Below, piece by piece: positions 42,786 through 51,977 of a stretch of 64,000 bases of DNA. The notes beneath the pieces are model-generated. The model was not told the DNA's origin. It did no database searches and saw only the letters and a program-made list of their open reading frames with translations. Position 1 is the stretch's first letter. Every line of letters starts with the position of its first letter. The stretch is from DAOUBP01 sp034432655. Lineage in GTDB: Bacteria > Chloroflexota > Anaerolineae > CG2-30-64-16. Location of the stretch: NCBI GenBank assembly GCA_034432655.1, contig DAOUBP010000027.1:4422-68421 (forward strand), given 5' to 3'. A program made the translations under genes and the position numbers.

Positions 42786-44861
42786 TCAGCGGGGCGATGG
42801 TGCCAGCCGCGCCGGGCTGGGCCGGCCGGCGGCAACGAAAGTCAGCTCCGACCCCAGGTAGATCGCCCGGTGCGCCGCACCCTTCACCGGCGCGGTGTGA
42901 TCGGCCCGGGTGATCCGTACCTCGACCTGCTCCGCCCCGGCCTGTCGCGCCAGCGACTCAACCAGGGGCGGCAACACCTGTTCGGCATGCTCGACCGCCG
43001 CGCGAATGCTGGTGAAGTCACACACGCCGTCGGGGAGGTGCAGCCGCACCCGGCCTTCTTCATCCAACGGGGTGATGAAAACAGAGGCTCGCTGGACAAT
43101 GCTGCCTGAGACAGCCCCTACCGCGCTGGCTACCTCGGCATGCGGCGGGATGACCAGCTCGGTGTGCAACGCGGCCGCCACCTGGGGCAAATACGCGGCC
43201 ACCGGCGCGCCCACAGCCACAATGGGCCGGCGCAAGGTGAGGGCACAGACCAGGTCGGATGTCGCAGCTGGCTGCGATGGATGTGGCAGCCCGGGGCTAA
43301 CCGCGGCGTCCAGGGCACGTTGCAGCAGCACGGTCGCAGTCGGCTCGCGAGACCAATCGGGCCGCCCTGCCTCATCCTCTAACACTTTGGAAATCACCTC
43401 CATCGCGATGCCTTGCGAAAGGCGCTGCACCACCAGCTCACAAAAAGGCTGCGGTTCCATGCCGGCCTGCCGTGCCAACAGTGACGCCGCCAGCCGCGCG
43501 GCCTCGCCATGCCAGCTGCAATACCGGCCCAGCACATGCAGGGCATCGGTAGGGGTGAAAGCCGCGCGGCGGACCAGGCCGCGACGCGTCAGCTCGGCCA
43601 GGCGCCGGCGCGTCAGACCGCCGGTTCGCGACCGTCCGATCAGCTGGTTCACCGCGCGCGGGCCGTCCGCCAGTTGCTCCATAAGCTCGCGCTCCGCCGC
43701 GCTCAACGCCACCGGTGTGAAACGGCCCAAGACGACGAACTCCGCCAGCCCGTCCCGCCCACGCTCCGGCGGATATTCATGCTGGCGCTGCAACTCGACC
43801 AGGATGCCAGGAAATTGATGCGCCAGCAGCGACAGCGGCACCGCGCGCTGGGGCCCGATCACCAACTGCCCCTCCTCGTCGAAGCGGACATGGCTATCGC
43901 CGCCCAGGCCGGCGGTGTGCACATCTACCGCCTCGACCATGGTGCGCCAGCCAGCCACTTGCGCGCCCTGGCGGTTCAAGATCGGCCAACCGCCCCGCAA
44001 CGCGGCGATGTCGGTGGTCGTACCGCCCACATCCACGGTCCAGACGTCGTGCCGGCCGGCCAGGTGCCAGGCGCCCAGGGCGCTGGCGGCCGGCCCTGAC
44101 AGGATCGTCTCGATAGGCCGTTCCCACGCCCACTCAGCGCGCACGAGCGAACCGTCCCCCTTCACCACCATCAGCGGCGCGGTGATCCCCGCTCCCGCCA
44201 GCACGGCCTGCACCGAGGTGATCAACTCCCGCAGCGGCGCGATCAAATGGGCGTTGAGCGCGACGGTGGTGGCCCGACGCACTGCATTGAACTGGCTGGT
44301 CAGCTCATGGCCGCAGGTGGCCGGCAGCCCGGCCAGCTCCTTGACCAGCGCTTTCACCCGCAACTCGTGCGCTGGATTGCGGACGCTGAAATAGCCGGAG
44401 ATGGCGAAGGCCTCGACCGTATCCCTGCGGGCAAGAATGGCGGCCCGGGCCCCCTCCTCGTCCAGCGGTGCAGTCTCATTGCCCAGGGGATCATGCCCGC
44501 CTTTTATGTAAACAATATCCCCGGCCGCCAGCTCACGCTCGAAATTGTACGCACGCATCAGCTCGGGATCGTAACCGATAAGCAGCAAGCAAACTGCGCT
44601 GCGTTGTCCCTCCGCCAGGGTATTGGTGGCCAATGTAGTGGAAAGGCCGACCAGAGTCACGGCAGCGGCCGCATCTCTGATGCCGCGCGCTGCCGCTGCC
44701 GCGCAAACAGCATGGATGGCCTCTGCGATGCCGATGGCCAGATCGTGTCGGGTGGTCAGCGCCTTCGCGCTGGTCACCACCTGTCCAGAAGTGTGCTCCA
44801 CCAACACAGCATCGGTATAGGTGCCACCGGTATCAATCCCCAAAGCCAGGTTCGTGGTCAT
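42786..44861 (-). CDS. Hydantoinase/oxoprolinase family protein (HyuA-like)
   Basis: About 691 residues. ATP-dependent ring-opening enzymes of this family act on hydantoins, 5-oxoproline or acetone-type substrates. Seen: the ASKHA phosphate loop 'LGIDTGGTYTDAVLVE' at the N-terminus, 'SQFNAVRRATTVALNAHLIA', and 'TVDVGGTTTDIAALRGG' with 'HTAGLGGDSHVRF', the HyuA core. The region after about residue 390 carries a winged-helix-like insert ('TGGLTRRRLAELTRRGLVRR'), not usual for HyuA. No HyuB partner is adjacent, so the true reaction is open. Transcribed divergently from the decaheme gene. Confidence 0.83.
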   Translation of the reverse strand: MTTNLALGIDTGGTYTDAVLVEHTSGQVVTSAKALTTRHDLAIGIAEAIHAVCAAAAARGIRDAAAAVTLVGLSTTLATNTLAEGQRSAVCLLLIGYDPELMRAYNFERELAAGDIVYIKGGHDPLGNETAPLDEEGARAAILARRDTVEAFAISGYFSVRNPAHELRVKALVKELAGLPATCGHELTSQFNAVRRATTVALNAHLIAPLRELITSVQAVLAGAGITAPLMVVKGDGSLVRAEWAWERPIETILSGPAASALGAWHLAGRHDVWTVDVGGTTTDIAALRGGWPILNRQGAQVAGWRTMVEAVDVHTAGLGGDSHVRFDEEGQLVIGPQRAVPLSLLAHQFPGILVELQRQHEYPPERGRDGLAEFVVLGRFTPVALSAAERELMEQLADGPRAVNQLIGRSRTGGLTRRRLAELTRRGLVRRAAFTPTDALHVLGRYCSWHGEAARLAASLLARQAGMEPQPFCELVVQRLSQGIAMEVISKVLEDEAGRPDWSREPTATVLLQRALDAAVSPGLPHPSQPAATSDLVCALTLRRPIVAVGAPVAAYLPQVAAALHTELVIPPHAEVASAVGAVSGSIVQRASVFITPLDEEGRVRLHLPDGVCDFTSIRAAVEHAEQVLPPLVESLARQAGAEQVEVRITRADHTAPVKGAAHRAIYLGSELTFVAAGRPSPARLAPSPR

Positions 44862-44989
44862 AGCTGTCTTTGACACCCCATCGGTGATGTTGAATATGGT
44901 GCATTGTACAAACAGATCGCAGGCCCGGGAATGATCTATCCCATGTCCCCTGACTCTCTTGTTTCATTTTTCGCATTTGCGCGTTTTTC

Positions 44990-45013
44990 CATTGTGTAGT
45001 ATTATATACAATG
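44990..45013. promoter_or_regulatory. CATTGTGTA/TATACAATG palindrome, promoter region of decaheme gene
   Basis: The arms CATTGTGTA and TATACAATG flank GTATTA in an AT-rich pocket between the divergent hyuA and cytochrome genes. It may be an operator overlapping a -10 box. The rest of 44862-45268 holds no gene; a leader of about 250 bases precedes the cytochrome start. Confidence 0.45.
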
Positions 45014-45268
45014 TCAGCAGCCCGGTTGCGCTGTGTTGTCCCACACAGAGATGGCCGGGGGAGATGGTGCAGATGTGCGCCATCTGGCATGTCCGCAGTC
45101 CTCAGAAACCAGCCAGCAATTCTCACAGAACTTTCTATAGATACTGCGGCAGCCGTGCTTCTACTATCTTGAAGAAAGGAGGTGAAACGGGGGGGTCAAC
45201 TCTTAGGTAAACAGACTCGAGATGGTCCCAAATTCAACGCACAAATCTATCAAGTCAAGGAGGAACCT

Positions 45269-47470
45269 ATGAAACACTGGCCAAAGTTGGCCGCAGCGGC
45301 CACGATCCTGGTCTTGTTGCTGGGCGCTTTTGCCGTTGCCTATGCCCAGGACGTGAAACCGCCCGAGATCCCGTTCTTGAAAGAGTGGCAGGCGTCTCCC
45401 CACAACGACGCCAAGTCCGAATCATTCGTCCATTGGGACAATGCTGACCCGAAAGAGGTCCCCGCTGCCTGTGCCAAGTGCCACAGCACCCCGGGCTACC
45501 TGGATTTCCTGGGGGTTGATGGCAGTGCTGCCGGCAAAGTGGACAAGAACGCGCCCATCGGCACCACCATCCAGTGCGTAGCGTGCCACAACACCGCGAC
45601 CATTGCCAAAACCAGCGTGGTCTTCCCGTCCGGGATCGAGATCAAGAACCTGGGCGATGAATCCCGCTGCATGGAATGCCATCAGGGCCGCGAGTCCAAG
45701 GTCAGCGTGGACAAGCAGATCTTCGAAACCTTCAAGCTCACCGAGAAAGATCTGGACACCGTGGTAAAGCCGATCAAGGACGACAAAGGCAACGACGTCA
45801 ACTTCGGCTTCCGCAACGTCCACTACTACGCAGCTGCAGCCACGCAGTACGGCACCCTGGTCAAGGGCGGCTATGAGTACGCGGGCAAGAGCTATGACGG
45901 CAAGTTCGAGCACCCGGCCCCGTACAATACCTGCAACGGCTGCCATAACCCGCACACACTGCAACTGGATCTGAAACAGTGCGCGACCTGCCATGAGGGG
46001 ATCGCCAAGATCGAAGACCTGGCCAAGATCCGCATGCCTGGCTCGCTGATGGACTACGACGGCGACGGGGACGCGAAGGAAGGCGTGGCGGCTGAGCTGG
46101 CCGGCCTGAAGGAAAAGCTGATGGCTGCCATCCAGGCGTATGCCAAGGATGTGGCCAAGACTGCCATCGTCTACAACCCGGCCGCCTACCCCTACTGGTT
46201 CACGGACGCCAACGCCAACGGCAAATTCGACGACGGGGAGAAGGCTTACACCACCTGGACCCCGCGGTTGTTGATGGCGGCGTACAACTATCAGGTAGCC
46301 AGCAAGGATCCGGGCGGGTTCGCACACAACGCCAAGTACGTCATCCAGCTGACGTATGATTCCATCGCCGATCTGAACACCAAGCTGGCCAAACCGGTGG
46401 ACATCAGCAAGGCCCAGCGGAACGACGCCGGCCACTTCGACGGCACCGCTGAAGCGTTCCGCCATTGGGACGACACCGGTGTGGTACCGGCGCAATGCGC
46501 CAAGTGCCACGCGGCAACCGGCCTGCCCCAATTCCTGGCCAACAGCGGTTCGGTGGCGGTGGCGGGGACCAGCGTCCTGACCGTCGGTGTTACGGGCGCG
46601 GAGCCGTCCAACGGCCTGGCCTGCACCAGCTGCCACAACGACCTGACCAATTACACACTCTACCCGGTCACCGCAGTGCCGTTCCCCAGCGGCAAGAGCG
46701 TCACCTTCAGCTCCGAGAAGGATGACAAGGGCAACCTGAAGCCGGTGGCCGACAACCTGTGCCTGGAATGCCATCAGGGCCGCCAATCCACAGCGACCAT
46801 GAACGCTGCGCTCAAGGGCCTGGATGATGACAAAGTGCCAGAGCGGAAGCTGCGCTTCCAGAATGTGCACTACTTCGCGGCCGGCGCCTCACTGTTCGGC
46901 AACGATGCACAGGTTGCGTATCAATACGACGGCAAGGAGTACGTGGGCCGCAACCTGCATGCGCCGGGCTTCGACACCTGCACGGCCTGCCACAACACGC
47001 ATGAGCTCGAGTTGAACTTCGAGAAGTGCACCACCTGCCATGCTGGCGCCAAGGCCCCGGGTGACATCCGCTTCTCCGCGACCGACTTCGATGGCGATAA
47101 GGACACGAAGGAAGGCATCAAGGCCGAGATCATGGCGCTGGAAGAAAAGCTGTGGACCGCGATGCAGGCGTACGCCAAGAAGGTCGCCGAGGAACCCATC
47201 CTCTACAACCCCGCCGCCTATCCGTACTTCTTTGCCGACAAGAACGACAACGGCAAAGTTGACGAAGGCGAAGGGGCGTACACCGAATGGACCCCGCGCT
47301 TGCTGAAGGCGGCTTACAACTACCAGTACGTCCAAAAGGATCCGGGCATCTACGCGCACAATCCGAAGTACGCTGTCCAGCTCCTGTACGACACCCTGGA
47401 GAGCCTGAACGGCGCCGGCGGCTTGAAGGTTGACATGACCGGCCTGGTCCGGCCTGAGGTCAAGAAGTAG
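45269..47470 (+). CDS. Decaheme cytochrome c with internal 5+5 duplication
   Basis: 733 residues with a signal peptide cut near 'AYAQ-DV', so exported. Ten CxxCH motifs begin at about residues 68, 103, 134, 222 and 238, and again at 410, 452, 498, 571 and 587. The two halves align over their whole length ('HCxxCH-x-...-ECHQGR' and 'RNVHYYAAAATQYGTL' vs 'QNVHYFAAGASLFGN'). Each half ends in an EF-hand-like loop ('DANANGKFDDGE', 'DKNDNGKVDEGE') that may bind calcium. AAGGAGG precedes the ATG. Likely an external electron conduit; partners unknown. A strong terminator follows. Confidence 0.92.
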   Translation: MKHWPKLAAAATILVLLLGAFAVAYAQDVKPPEIPFLKEWQASPHNDAKSESFVHWDNADPKEVPAACAKCHSTPGYLDFLGVDGSAAGKVDKNAPIGTTIQCVACHNTATIAKTSVVFPSGIEIKNLGDESRCMECHQGRESKVSVDKQIFETFKLTEKDLDTVVKPIKDDKGNDVNFGFRNVHYYAAAATQYGTLVKGGYEYAGKSYDGKFEHPAPYNTCNGCHNPHTLQLDLKQCATCHEGIAKIEDLAKIRMPGSLMDYDGDGDAKEGVAAELAGLKEKLMAAIQAYAKDVAKTAIVYNPAAYPYWFTDANANGKFDDGEKAYTTWTPRLLMAAYNYQVASKDPGGFAHNAKYVIQLTYDSIADLNTKLAKPVDISKAQRNDAGHFDGTAEAFRHWDDTGVVPAQCAKCHAATGLPQFLANSGSVAVAGTSVLTVGVTGAEPSNGLACTSCHNDLTNYTLYPVTAVPFPSGKSVTFSSEKDDKGNLKPVADNLCLECHQGRQSTATMNAALKGLDDDKVPERKLRFQNVHYFAAGASLFGNDAQVAYQYDGKEYVGRNLHAPGFDTCTACHNTHELELNFEKCTTCHAGAKAPGDIRFSATDFDGDKDTKEGIKAEIMALEEKLWTAMQAYAKKVAEEPILYNPAAYPYFFADKNDNGKVDEGEGAYTEWTPRLLKAAYNYQYVQKDPGIYAHNPKYAVQLLYDTLESLNGAGGLKVDMTGLVRPEVKK

Positions 47471-47490
47471 ACGGTAAGAATCCGTCGGTA

Positions 47491-47532
47491 AAAAAACAAA
47501 CCAGGTTTCTGCAGAAACCTGGTTTGTTTTTT
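47491..47532. terminator. Perfect bidirectional rho-independent terminator
   Basis: A 42-base perfect palindrome: 21-base arms centred on CTGCAG (47509-47514), with six A's at the left end and six T's at the right. It lies 20 bases past the decaheme stop and works for the plus strand and, by symmetry, for any minus transcript. Confidence 0.92.
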
Positions 47533-47562
47533 GCCGCGCCACTTACACTATGTAATTGTGCC

Positions 47563-49782
47563 ATGTCTGAACTCAAAACCCTCGAACTCCCTATCGCCGG
47601 CATGGACTGCGCGGAGTGCACCCAACACGTGCGCCACGCCATCGCCGCGCTGCCGGGCGTGGCGAGCGTGGAGGTGTACCTGGCCGCGGAGAAGGCCGCG
47701 CTGCGCATTGACCCGACCCAGGTCAGCCTGGACGCGATCCGCCAGGCCGTGAAGGATGCGGGGTACAGCGTGCCGGATACAGCTATAAGCCCCGACGGGC
47801 ATACGGAGATCCGTCGGGGCCCTCTCGCGAGCGGCGATTTGGCGCGCCAGCTCAGCGTGCTGCTGGCGGTGCTGTTCGGCGCGATCCTGTTCATCGTCGT
47901 TGCAGGCGAATGGCTGGGGGTGTTCGAGCGGCTGACCGGGCGCGTGCCGTGGCCGGTGGGACTGGCGATCGTGCTGCTGGGCGGCTGGCCCGTGTTCCTG
48001 AATGTGATCCGCGCGGCCCTGCGCCGGCAGATCATCTCCCACACGCTGATGACCCTGGGCGTGATCGCGGCGCTGGCCGTGGGCCAGTGGGCCACCGCGG
48101 CCGTGGTGGTCTTCTTCATGCGGGTGGGGGATTACGTCGAGAAGTTCACCGCCGAACGCTCGCGCCGTGCGCTGAAAGACCTGGCTGCCCTGGCGCCCCA
48201 GACCGCGCGCGTCGAACGCGACGGCCGGGAAATCGAAATCCCTGCTGCCGACCTGGTGCCGGGCGAGGTCGTCATCGTCCGGCCCGGCGAGCAGATCCCG
48301 GCCGATGGCGAAGTGATCGCCGGCCGCGCCACAGTGGACCAGGCAGCCATCACCGGCGAGCCGTTGCCGGCCGACGTGGGGCCGGGTAGCCGCGTCTACG
48401 CGGCCACCATCGCGCAGCTCGGCGGCCTGCGCGTGCGCGTCGAGCGCGCCGGCACAGACAGCACCTTCGGCCGCGTCGTCAAGCTGGTGGCCGAGGCCGA
48501 AGCCAACCGGGGGCCGGTGCAGCGCGTGGCCGATCGCTTCTCCGGCTATTACCTGCCCGTCGTCCTGGGCATTGCCGCGCTTACCTTCCTGCTGCGTCGC
48601 GATCCGCTGGCCACGGCGGCGGTGCTGGTGGTGGCGTGCTCTTGCTCCTTCGCGCTGGCTACCCCCATCGCCGTGCTGGCGTCCATCGCCGCGGCTGCCC
48701 GCCGCGGCCTGCTCATCAAGGGCGGCCGCGTCCTGGAAACCCTCGCCCGCGCCGACGTGCTGCTGATTGACAAGACGGGGACGGTGACGTTGGGACGGCC
48801 GGTCATCACAGCAGTCATCCCAGCTTCCAGCTTCCAGCTTCCGGCTTCCGGCCAGGCAACTGGAAGCTGGCGACTGGAAGCTGAACTCCTCCGCCTCGCC
48901 GCGTCCGCGGAGCGCTACTCCGAACACCCATTGGCCGAGGCGGTGCGGGCCGAAGCCCGGCGGCAGGGGATCGCGCTGGCGGAGCCGGAGGATTTTCGGG
49001 CTGAGCCGGGGCTGGGCGTTTCGGCGCTGGTGGATGGTGTGCGCGTGGCGGTGGGGAATCTCGACTGGATCCGAAGCTTTAGCCGATCTGATGCGCAGGG
49101 GCAGCGCCCGGCTGAAATCTCCATTCCGGTTGCCCAAAATGTTTCTGTCCAAACAGAACCGTCCCCCTTGGCGAACCTGGCTAACGCCGGCCAAACGCTG
49201 GTCTACGTCTCGGTGAACGGCCAACTGGCCGGCACGCTGATCGCTGCCGATACACTGCGGCCCGAGGTCCCGGCCGCGCTGGCCAAGGCGCGGGCGCTGG
49301 GCATCCGCCACGTCGAGCTGTTGACCGGCGATAACGAGCGCGCGGCCGCGGCGCTGGCCGGCCAACTCGGCGTCCCCTACCGCGCCGGCCTGCTGCCCGA
49401 GGACAAGATCCGCATCGTGCGCGAGCACCAGGCGCAGGGCCACACCGTGATCATGGTCGGCGACGGCGTGAACGATGCGGCCGCGCTGGCCCAGGCCGAC
49501 GTGGGGGTCGCCATGGCCGCGGCCGGATCGGACATCGCCATCGAGGCCGCGCACGCCGCGCTACTGCGCGATGATTGGACGCTGATCCCGGACCTGCTGC
49601 GCATCGCCCGGCGCACCCTGCGGGTCATCAAGATGAACCTGGGCTTCACGGCGCTTTACAACATCGCCGGCCTGACCCTGGCCGCGCTGGGCATCCTGCC
49701 GCCGATCCTGGCCGCGGCTGCGCAATCGCTGCCCGACTTGGGGATTTTGGGGAATTCGGCGCGGTTGTTGCGTGATGCGTGA
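47563..49782 (+). CDS. Heavy-metal P1B-type ATPase with CSC motif
   Basis: 739 residues from the ATG at 47563. An N-terminal HMA domain has 'GMDCAECTQHVRHAI' (CxxC). Eight or so spans, the actuator 'TGEPLP', the membrane metal site 'VACSCSFALATPIAV' (CSC in place of the usual CPC), 'DKTGTVTLGRP' with Asp403, 'SEHPLAEAV' and 'MVGDGVNDAAAL' follow. It pumps a soft or transition metal ion out using ATP. The CSC form makes the metal uncertain. About 25 residues after DKTGT ('ASSFQLPASGQATGSWRLEA') are translated repeat DNA, and a second odd stretch follows 'GNLDWIRSF'. These inserts lie in the nucleotide domain. Confidence 0.9.
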   Translation: MSELKTLELPIAGMDCAECTQHVRHAIAALPGVASVEVYLAAEKAALRIDPTQVSLDAIRQAVKDAGYSVPDTAISPDGHTEIRRGPLASGDLARQLSVLLAVLFGAILFIVVAGEWLGVFERLTGRVPWPVGLAIVLLGGWPVFLNVIRAALRRQIISHTLMTLGVIAALAVGQWATAAVVVFFMRVGDYVEKFTAERSRRALKDLAALAPQTARVERDGREIEIPAADLVPGEVVIVRPGEQIPADGEVIAGRATVDQAAITGEPLPADVGPGSRVYAATIAQLGGLRVRVERAGTDSTFGRVVKLVAEAEANRGPVQRVADRFSGYYLPVVLGIAALTFLLRRDPLATAAVLVVACSCSFALATPIAVLASIAAAARRGLLIKGGRVLETLARADVLLIDKTGTVTLGRPVITAVIPASSFQLPASGQATGSWRLEAELLRLAASAERYSEHPLAEAVRAEARRQGIALAEPEDFRAEPGLGVSALVDGVRVAVGNLDWIRSFSRSDAQGQRPAEISIPVAQNVSVQTEPSPLANLANAGQTLVYVSVNGQLAGTLIAADTLRPEVPAALAKARALGIRHVELLTGDNERAAAALAGQLGVPYRAGLLPEDKIRIVREHQAQGHTVIMVGDGVNDAAALAQADVGVAMAAAGSDIAIEAAHAALLRDDWTLIPDLLRIARRTLRVIKMNLGFTALYNIAGLTLAALGILPPILAAAAQSLPDLGILGNSARLLRDA
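48821..48884. repeat. CCAGCTTCCAGCTTCC/GGAAGCTGGC repeat inside the P-type ATPase
   Basis: Tandem CAGCTTC(C/G)-type units are followed by their inverted form ACTGGAAGCTGGCGACTGG. It is nearly the same as the intergenic block at 3520-3588, and its length keeps the ATPase frame open. Confidence 0.85.
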
Positions 49783-49860
49783 TGCGTGGTGCGTACTGCG
49801 TACTGCGTATTGCGTACTGCGTACTGCGTACTGCGTATTGCGTATTCTGCCCGTCCCTGT
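49783..49860. repeat. GTACTGCGTATTGC tandem repeat after the ATPase
   Basis: About seven imperfect 10-base units of TGCGTACTGCGTATTGCGTA follow the stop codon. Matching units lie in the helicase fusion (10886-10946) and at 1839-1878. A CCTGTGTCTCCGTATCC-type low-complexity stretch continues to about 49915. The rest up to 50042 is the enolase leader. Confidence 0.8.
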
Positions 49861-50042
49861 GTCTCCGTATCCTTGTGTCTCTACGTCTCTGTGCCCCCGG
49901 GGCTCTGCGTCTCACCCTCCCCATTTCCCACCTGCCCGTTTTCTGTGGTACACTTCACCACGTTCCATTGTGAACCCGATGGCTTTGACCGGCTGCGGCC
50001 GAGCGAGGCTTTCGTTGGCACCTTTCTGTTGGGAGGAAAATT

Positions 50043-51332
50043 ATGTCCACCATGATCACCGAAATCATCGGCCGCGAGATCCTGGATTCCCGCGGCAACC
50101 CGACCGTCGAGGTCGAGGTCTGGCTGGAGAACGATGTGATGGGGCGGGCAGCTGTGCCGTCCGGCGCATCCACCGGCATCCACGAGGCGTTGGAACTGCG
50201 CGATGGCGACAAGGGGCGTTACGGCGGCAAGGGCGTGCTGAAGGCCGTGGAGCACGTCAATGAAGAGATCGCTGAAGCGCTGTTCGGCATGGACGCGCTG
50301 GATCAGGTCGCGATTGACCAGACAATGTTGAAACTTGACGGCACCCCGAACAAGAGCAAGCTGGGCGCCAATGCAATCCTGGGCGTCAGCATGGCCGTGG
50401 CCCGCGCGGCAGCCGAATCGGTCGGCCTGCCGCTCTACCGCTACCTGGGCGGCGTGGCGGCCCGCACCCTGCCTGTGCCGATGATGAACATCATGAACGG
50501 CGGCGCGCACGCCAATTTCGAAAGCACCGACTTTCAGGAATTCATGATTGCCCCGGTGGGTGCGCCAAGCTTCCGCGAAGCCGTGCGTATGGGGTCAGAA
50601 ACGTATCAAGCGCTGAAGTCCGTCCTGAAGAGCAAAGGCTTCAGCACCGGTGTGGGCGACGAAGGCGGCTTTGCCCCCAAGCTGAGCGCTAACGCCGAAG
50701 CCATCGAGCTGATCCTGACCGCGATCACCAAGGCCGGCTACAAGGCCGGCGAGGATATTTGCATCGCCCTGGACCCGGCAGTCAGTGAGATCTACGAAGA
50801 GGATGGCACCTACCTGCTCCGCCGCGAGGGCGGCAAGAAACTGACGTCCGAGCAGATGGTCGCGCTGTGGGCAGACTGGGTCCGTCAGTACCCCATCATC
50901 TCGCTAGAAGATGGCCTGGCGCAGGATGATTGGGAGGGGTGGAAGTTGCTCACAAAGGAATTGGGCGGCAAGATTCAGCTCGTGGGCGACGACCTGTTCG
51001 TCACCAACGTGGAGCGCCTGGCCCGCGGCATCGAGGAGGGCGCAGCCAACTCGATCTTGATCAAGTTGAACCAGATCGGCACCCTCACCGAGACCATCGC
51101 GGCCATCGAGATGGCGCGCAAGGCCGGGTGGACCGCAATGGTGTCGCACCGCTCTGGGGAGACCGGAGACACCTTCATCGCTGATTTGGTGGTGGGTATG
51201 AACACCGGCCAGATCAAGACCGGCGCGCCGGCCCGCTCGGAACGCGTGGAGAAGTACAACCAGCTCATGCGCATCGAGGAGGAGCTCGGCGAGGCGGCCG
51301 TGTTCGCGGGGTGGAAGGCATTCAAGCGCTAA
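50043..51332 (+). CDS. eno: Enolase
   Basis: 429 residues, the standard length. Converts 2-phosphoglycerate to phosphoenolpyruvate in glycolysis with Mg. Seen: 'GREILDSRGNPTVEVEV', 'PSGASTGIHEALELRDGDK', the metal ligands in 'IALDPAVSEIYE', 'PIISLEDGLAQDDWEGW' and 'LVGDDLFVTN', and 'MVSHRSGETGDTFIADLVV'. GGGAGG lies just before the ATG. The next gene is four bases downstream. The fluoride-switch operon begins 650 bases on; enolase is strongly inhibited by fluoride plus phosphate, so the closeness is notable. Confidence 0.98.
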   Translation: MSTMITEIIGREILDSRGNPTVEVEVWLENDVMGRAAVPSGASTGIHEALELRDGDKGRYGGKGVLKAVEHVNEEIAEALFGMDALDQVAIDQTMLKLDGTPNKSKLGANAILGVSMAVARAAAESVGLPLYRYLGGVAARTLPVPMMNIMNGGAHANFESTDFQEFMIAPVGAPSFREAVRMGSETYQALKSVLKSKGFSTGVGDEGGFAPKLSANAEAIELILTAITKAGYKAGEDICIALDPAVSEIYEEDGTYLLRREGGKKLTSEQMVALWADWVRQYPIISLEDGLAQDDWEGWKLLTKELGGKIQLVGDDLFVTNVERLARGIEEGAANSILIKLNQIGTLTETIAAIEMARKAGWTAMVSHRSGETGDTFIADLVVGMNTGQIKTGAPARSERVEKYNQLMRIEEELGEAAVFAGWKAFKR

Positions 51333-51336
51333 AGCC

Positions 51337-51951
51337 GTGATCACGCGCTTCATCCTGGTCCGCCACGGCCAGACCGAATGGAACCGTGTCGAACGGTTCC
51401 GCGGCCGGGCGGACGTGCCGTTGAACGATGTCGGCCTGGCGCAAGCCGCCGCGGCCGGTCAACGCATCGCGACCGGGTGGCAGCCAGTGGCGGTGTACAG
51501 CAGCCCCTTGGGCCGCGCGGTAGCAACGGCGCAGGCCATCGCAGCGCACTTCGCTCTGCCCGTCATCCCGCTTGCAGGTCTGGCCGACATCCACTACGGC
51601 GACTGGCAGGGCCTCACACCGGAAGAAGCCCGCGCGCGCTGGCCCGACCTGGTGCACGCCTGGTACACTGCGCCGGCGACTGTGCAAATTCCAGGCGGCG
51701 AGTCGCTGGCAGATCTGCGCGAGCGCGCCATGGCCGCGATCCACGAGCTGGCGGCCCGTCACGCCGGCCAGACGATCGTCCTGGTCAGCCACACGGTCGT
51801 CAACCGGGTGATCCTGTTGGCGGTGCTGGGCCTGGGCAACGACCGTTTCTGGCGGCTGCGCCAGGATACTGGCGCCATCAACGTGTTCGAGGCGGAGGGC
51901 GGCGACTTTACGCTGGTTACGCTGAACGATACGTGCCACCTCAATACCTGA
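51337..51951 (+). CDS. Histidine phosphatase family protein (phosphoglycerate mutase-like)
   Basis: 204 residues. The catalytic 'LVRHGQTEWN' near the N-terminus and the second His in 'VLVSHTVVNRVI' define the family, in which a phospho-histidine is formed. 'FRGRADVPLNDVGLAQA' and 'YGDWQGLTPEEA' are typical of GpmB/CobC-type members. GTG start four bases after eno, with no ribosome site, so it is translated by coupling. It could act as a phosphoglycerate mutase next to enolase or as a different phosphatase; this cannot be decided. Confidence 0.9.
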   Translation: MITRFILVRHGQTEWNRVERFRGRADVPLNDVGLAQAAAAGQRIATGWQPVAVYSSPLGRAVATAQAIAAHFALPVIPLAGLADIHYGDWQGLTPEEARARWPDLVHAWYTAPATVQIPGGESLADLRERAMAAIHELAARHAGQTIVLVSHTVVNRVILLAVLGLGNDRFWRLRQDTGAINVFEAEGGDFTLVTLNDTCHLNT

Positions 51952-51977
51952 AGCTGTGGCCTGAACACGAAATCTAC

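Noticed and set aside
45422..46870. Long minus-strand frame opposite the decaheme gene
   Set aside because: The plus strand carries ten CxxCH motifs and a signal peptide. The minus product has no motif and no ribosome site.
47548..49554. 668-codon minus-strand frame opposite the P-type ATPase
   Set aside because: The plus strand has DKTGT and all P-type motifs. The minus frame is an antisense shadow.
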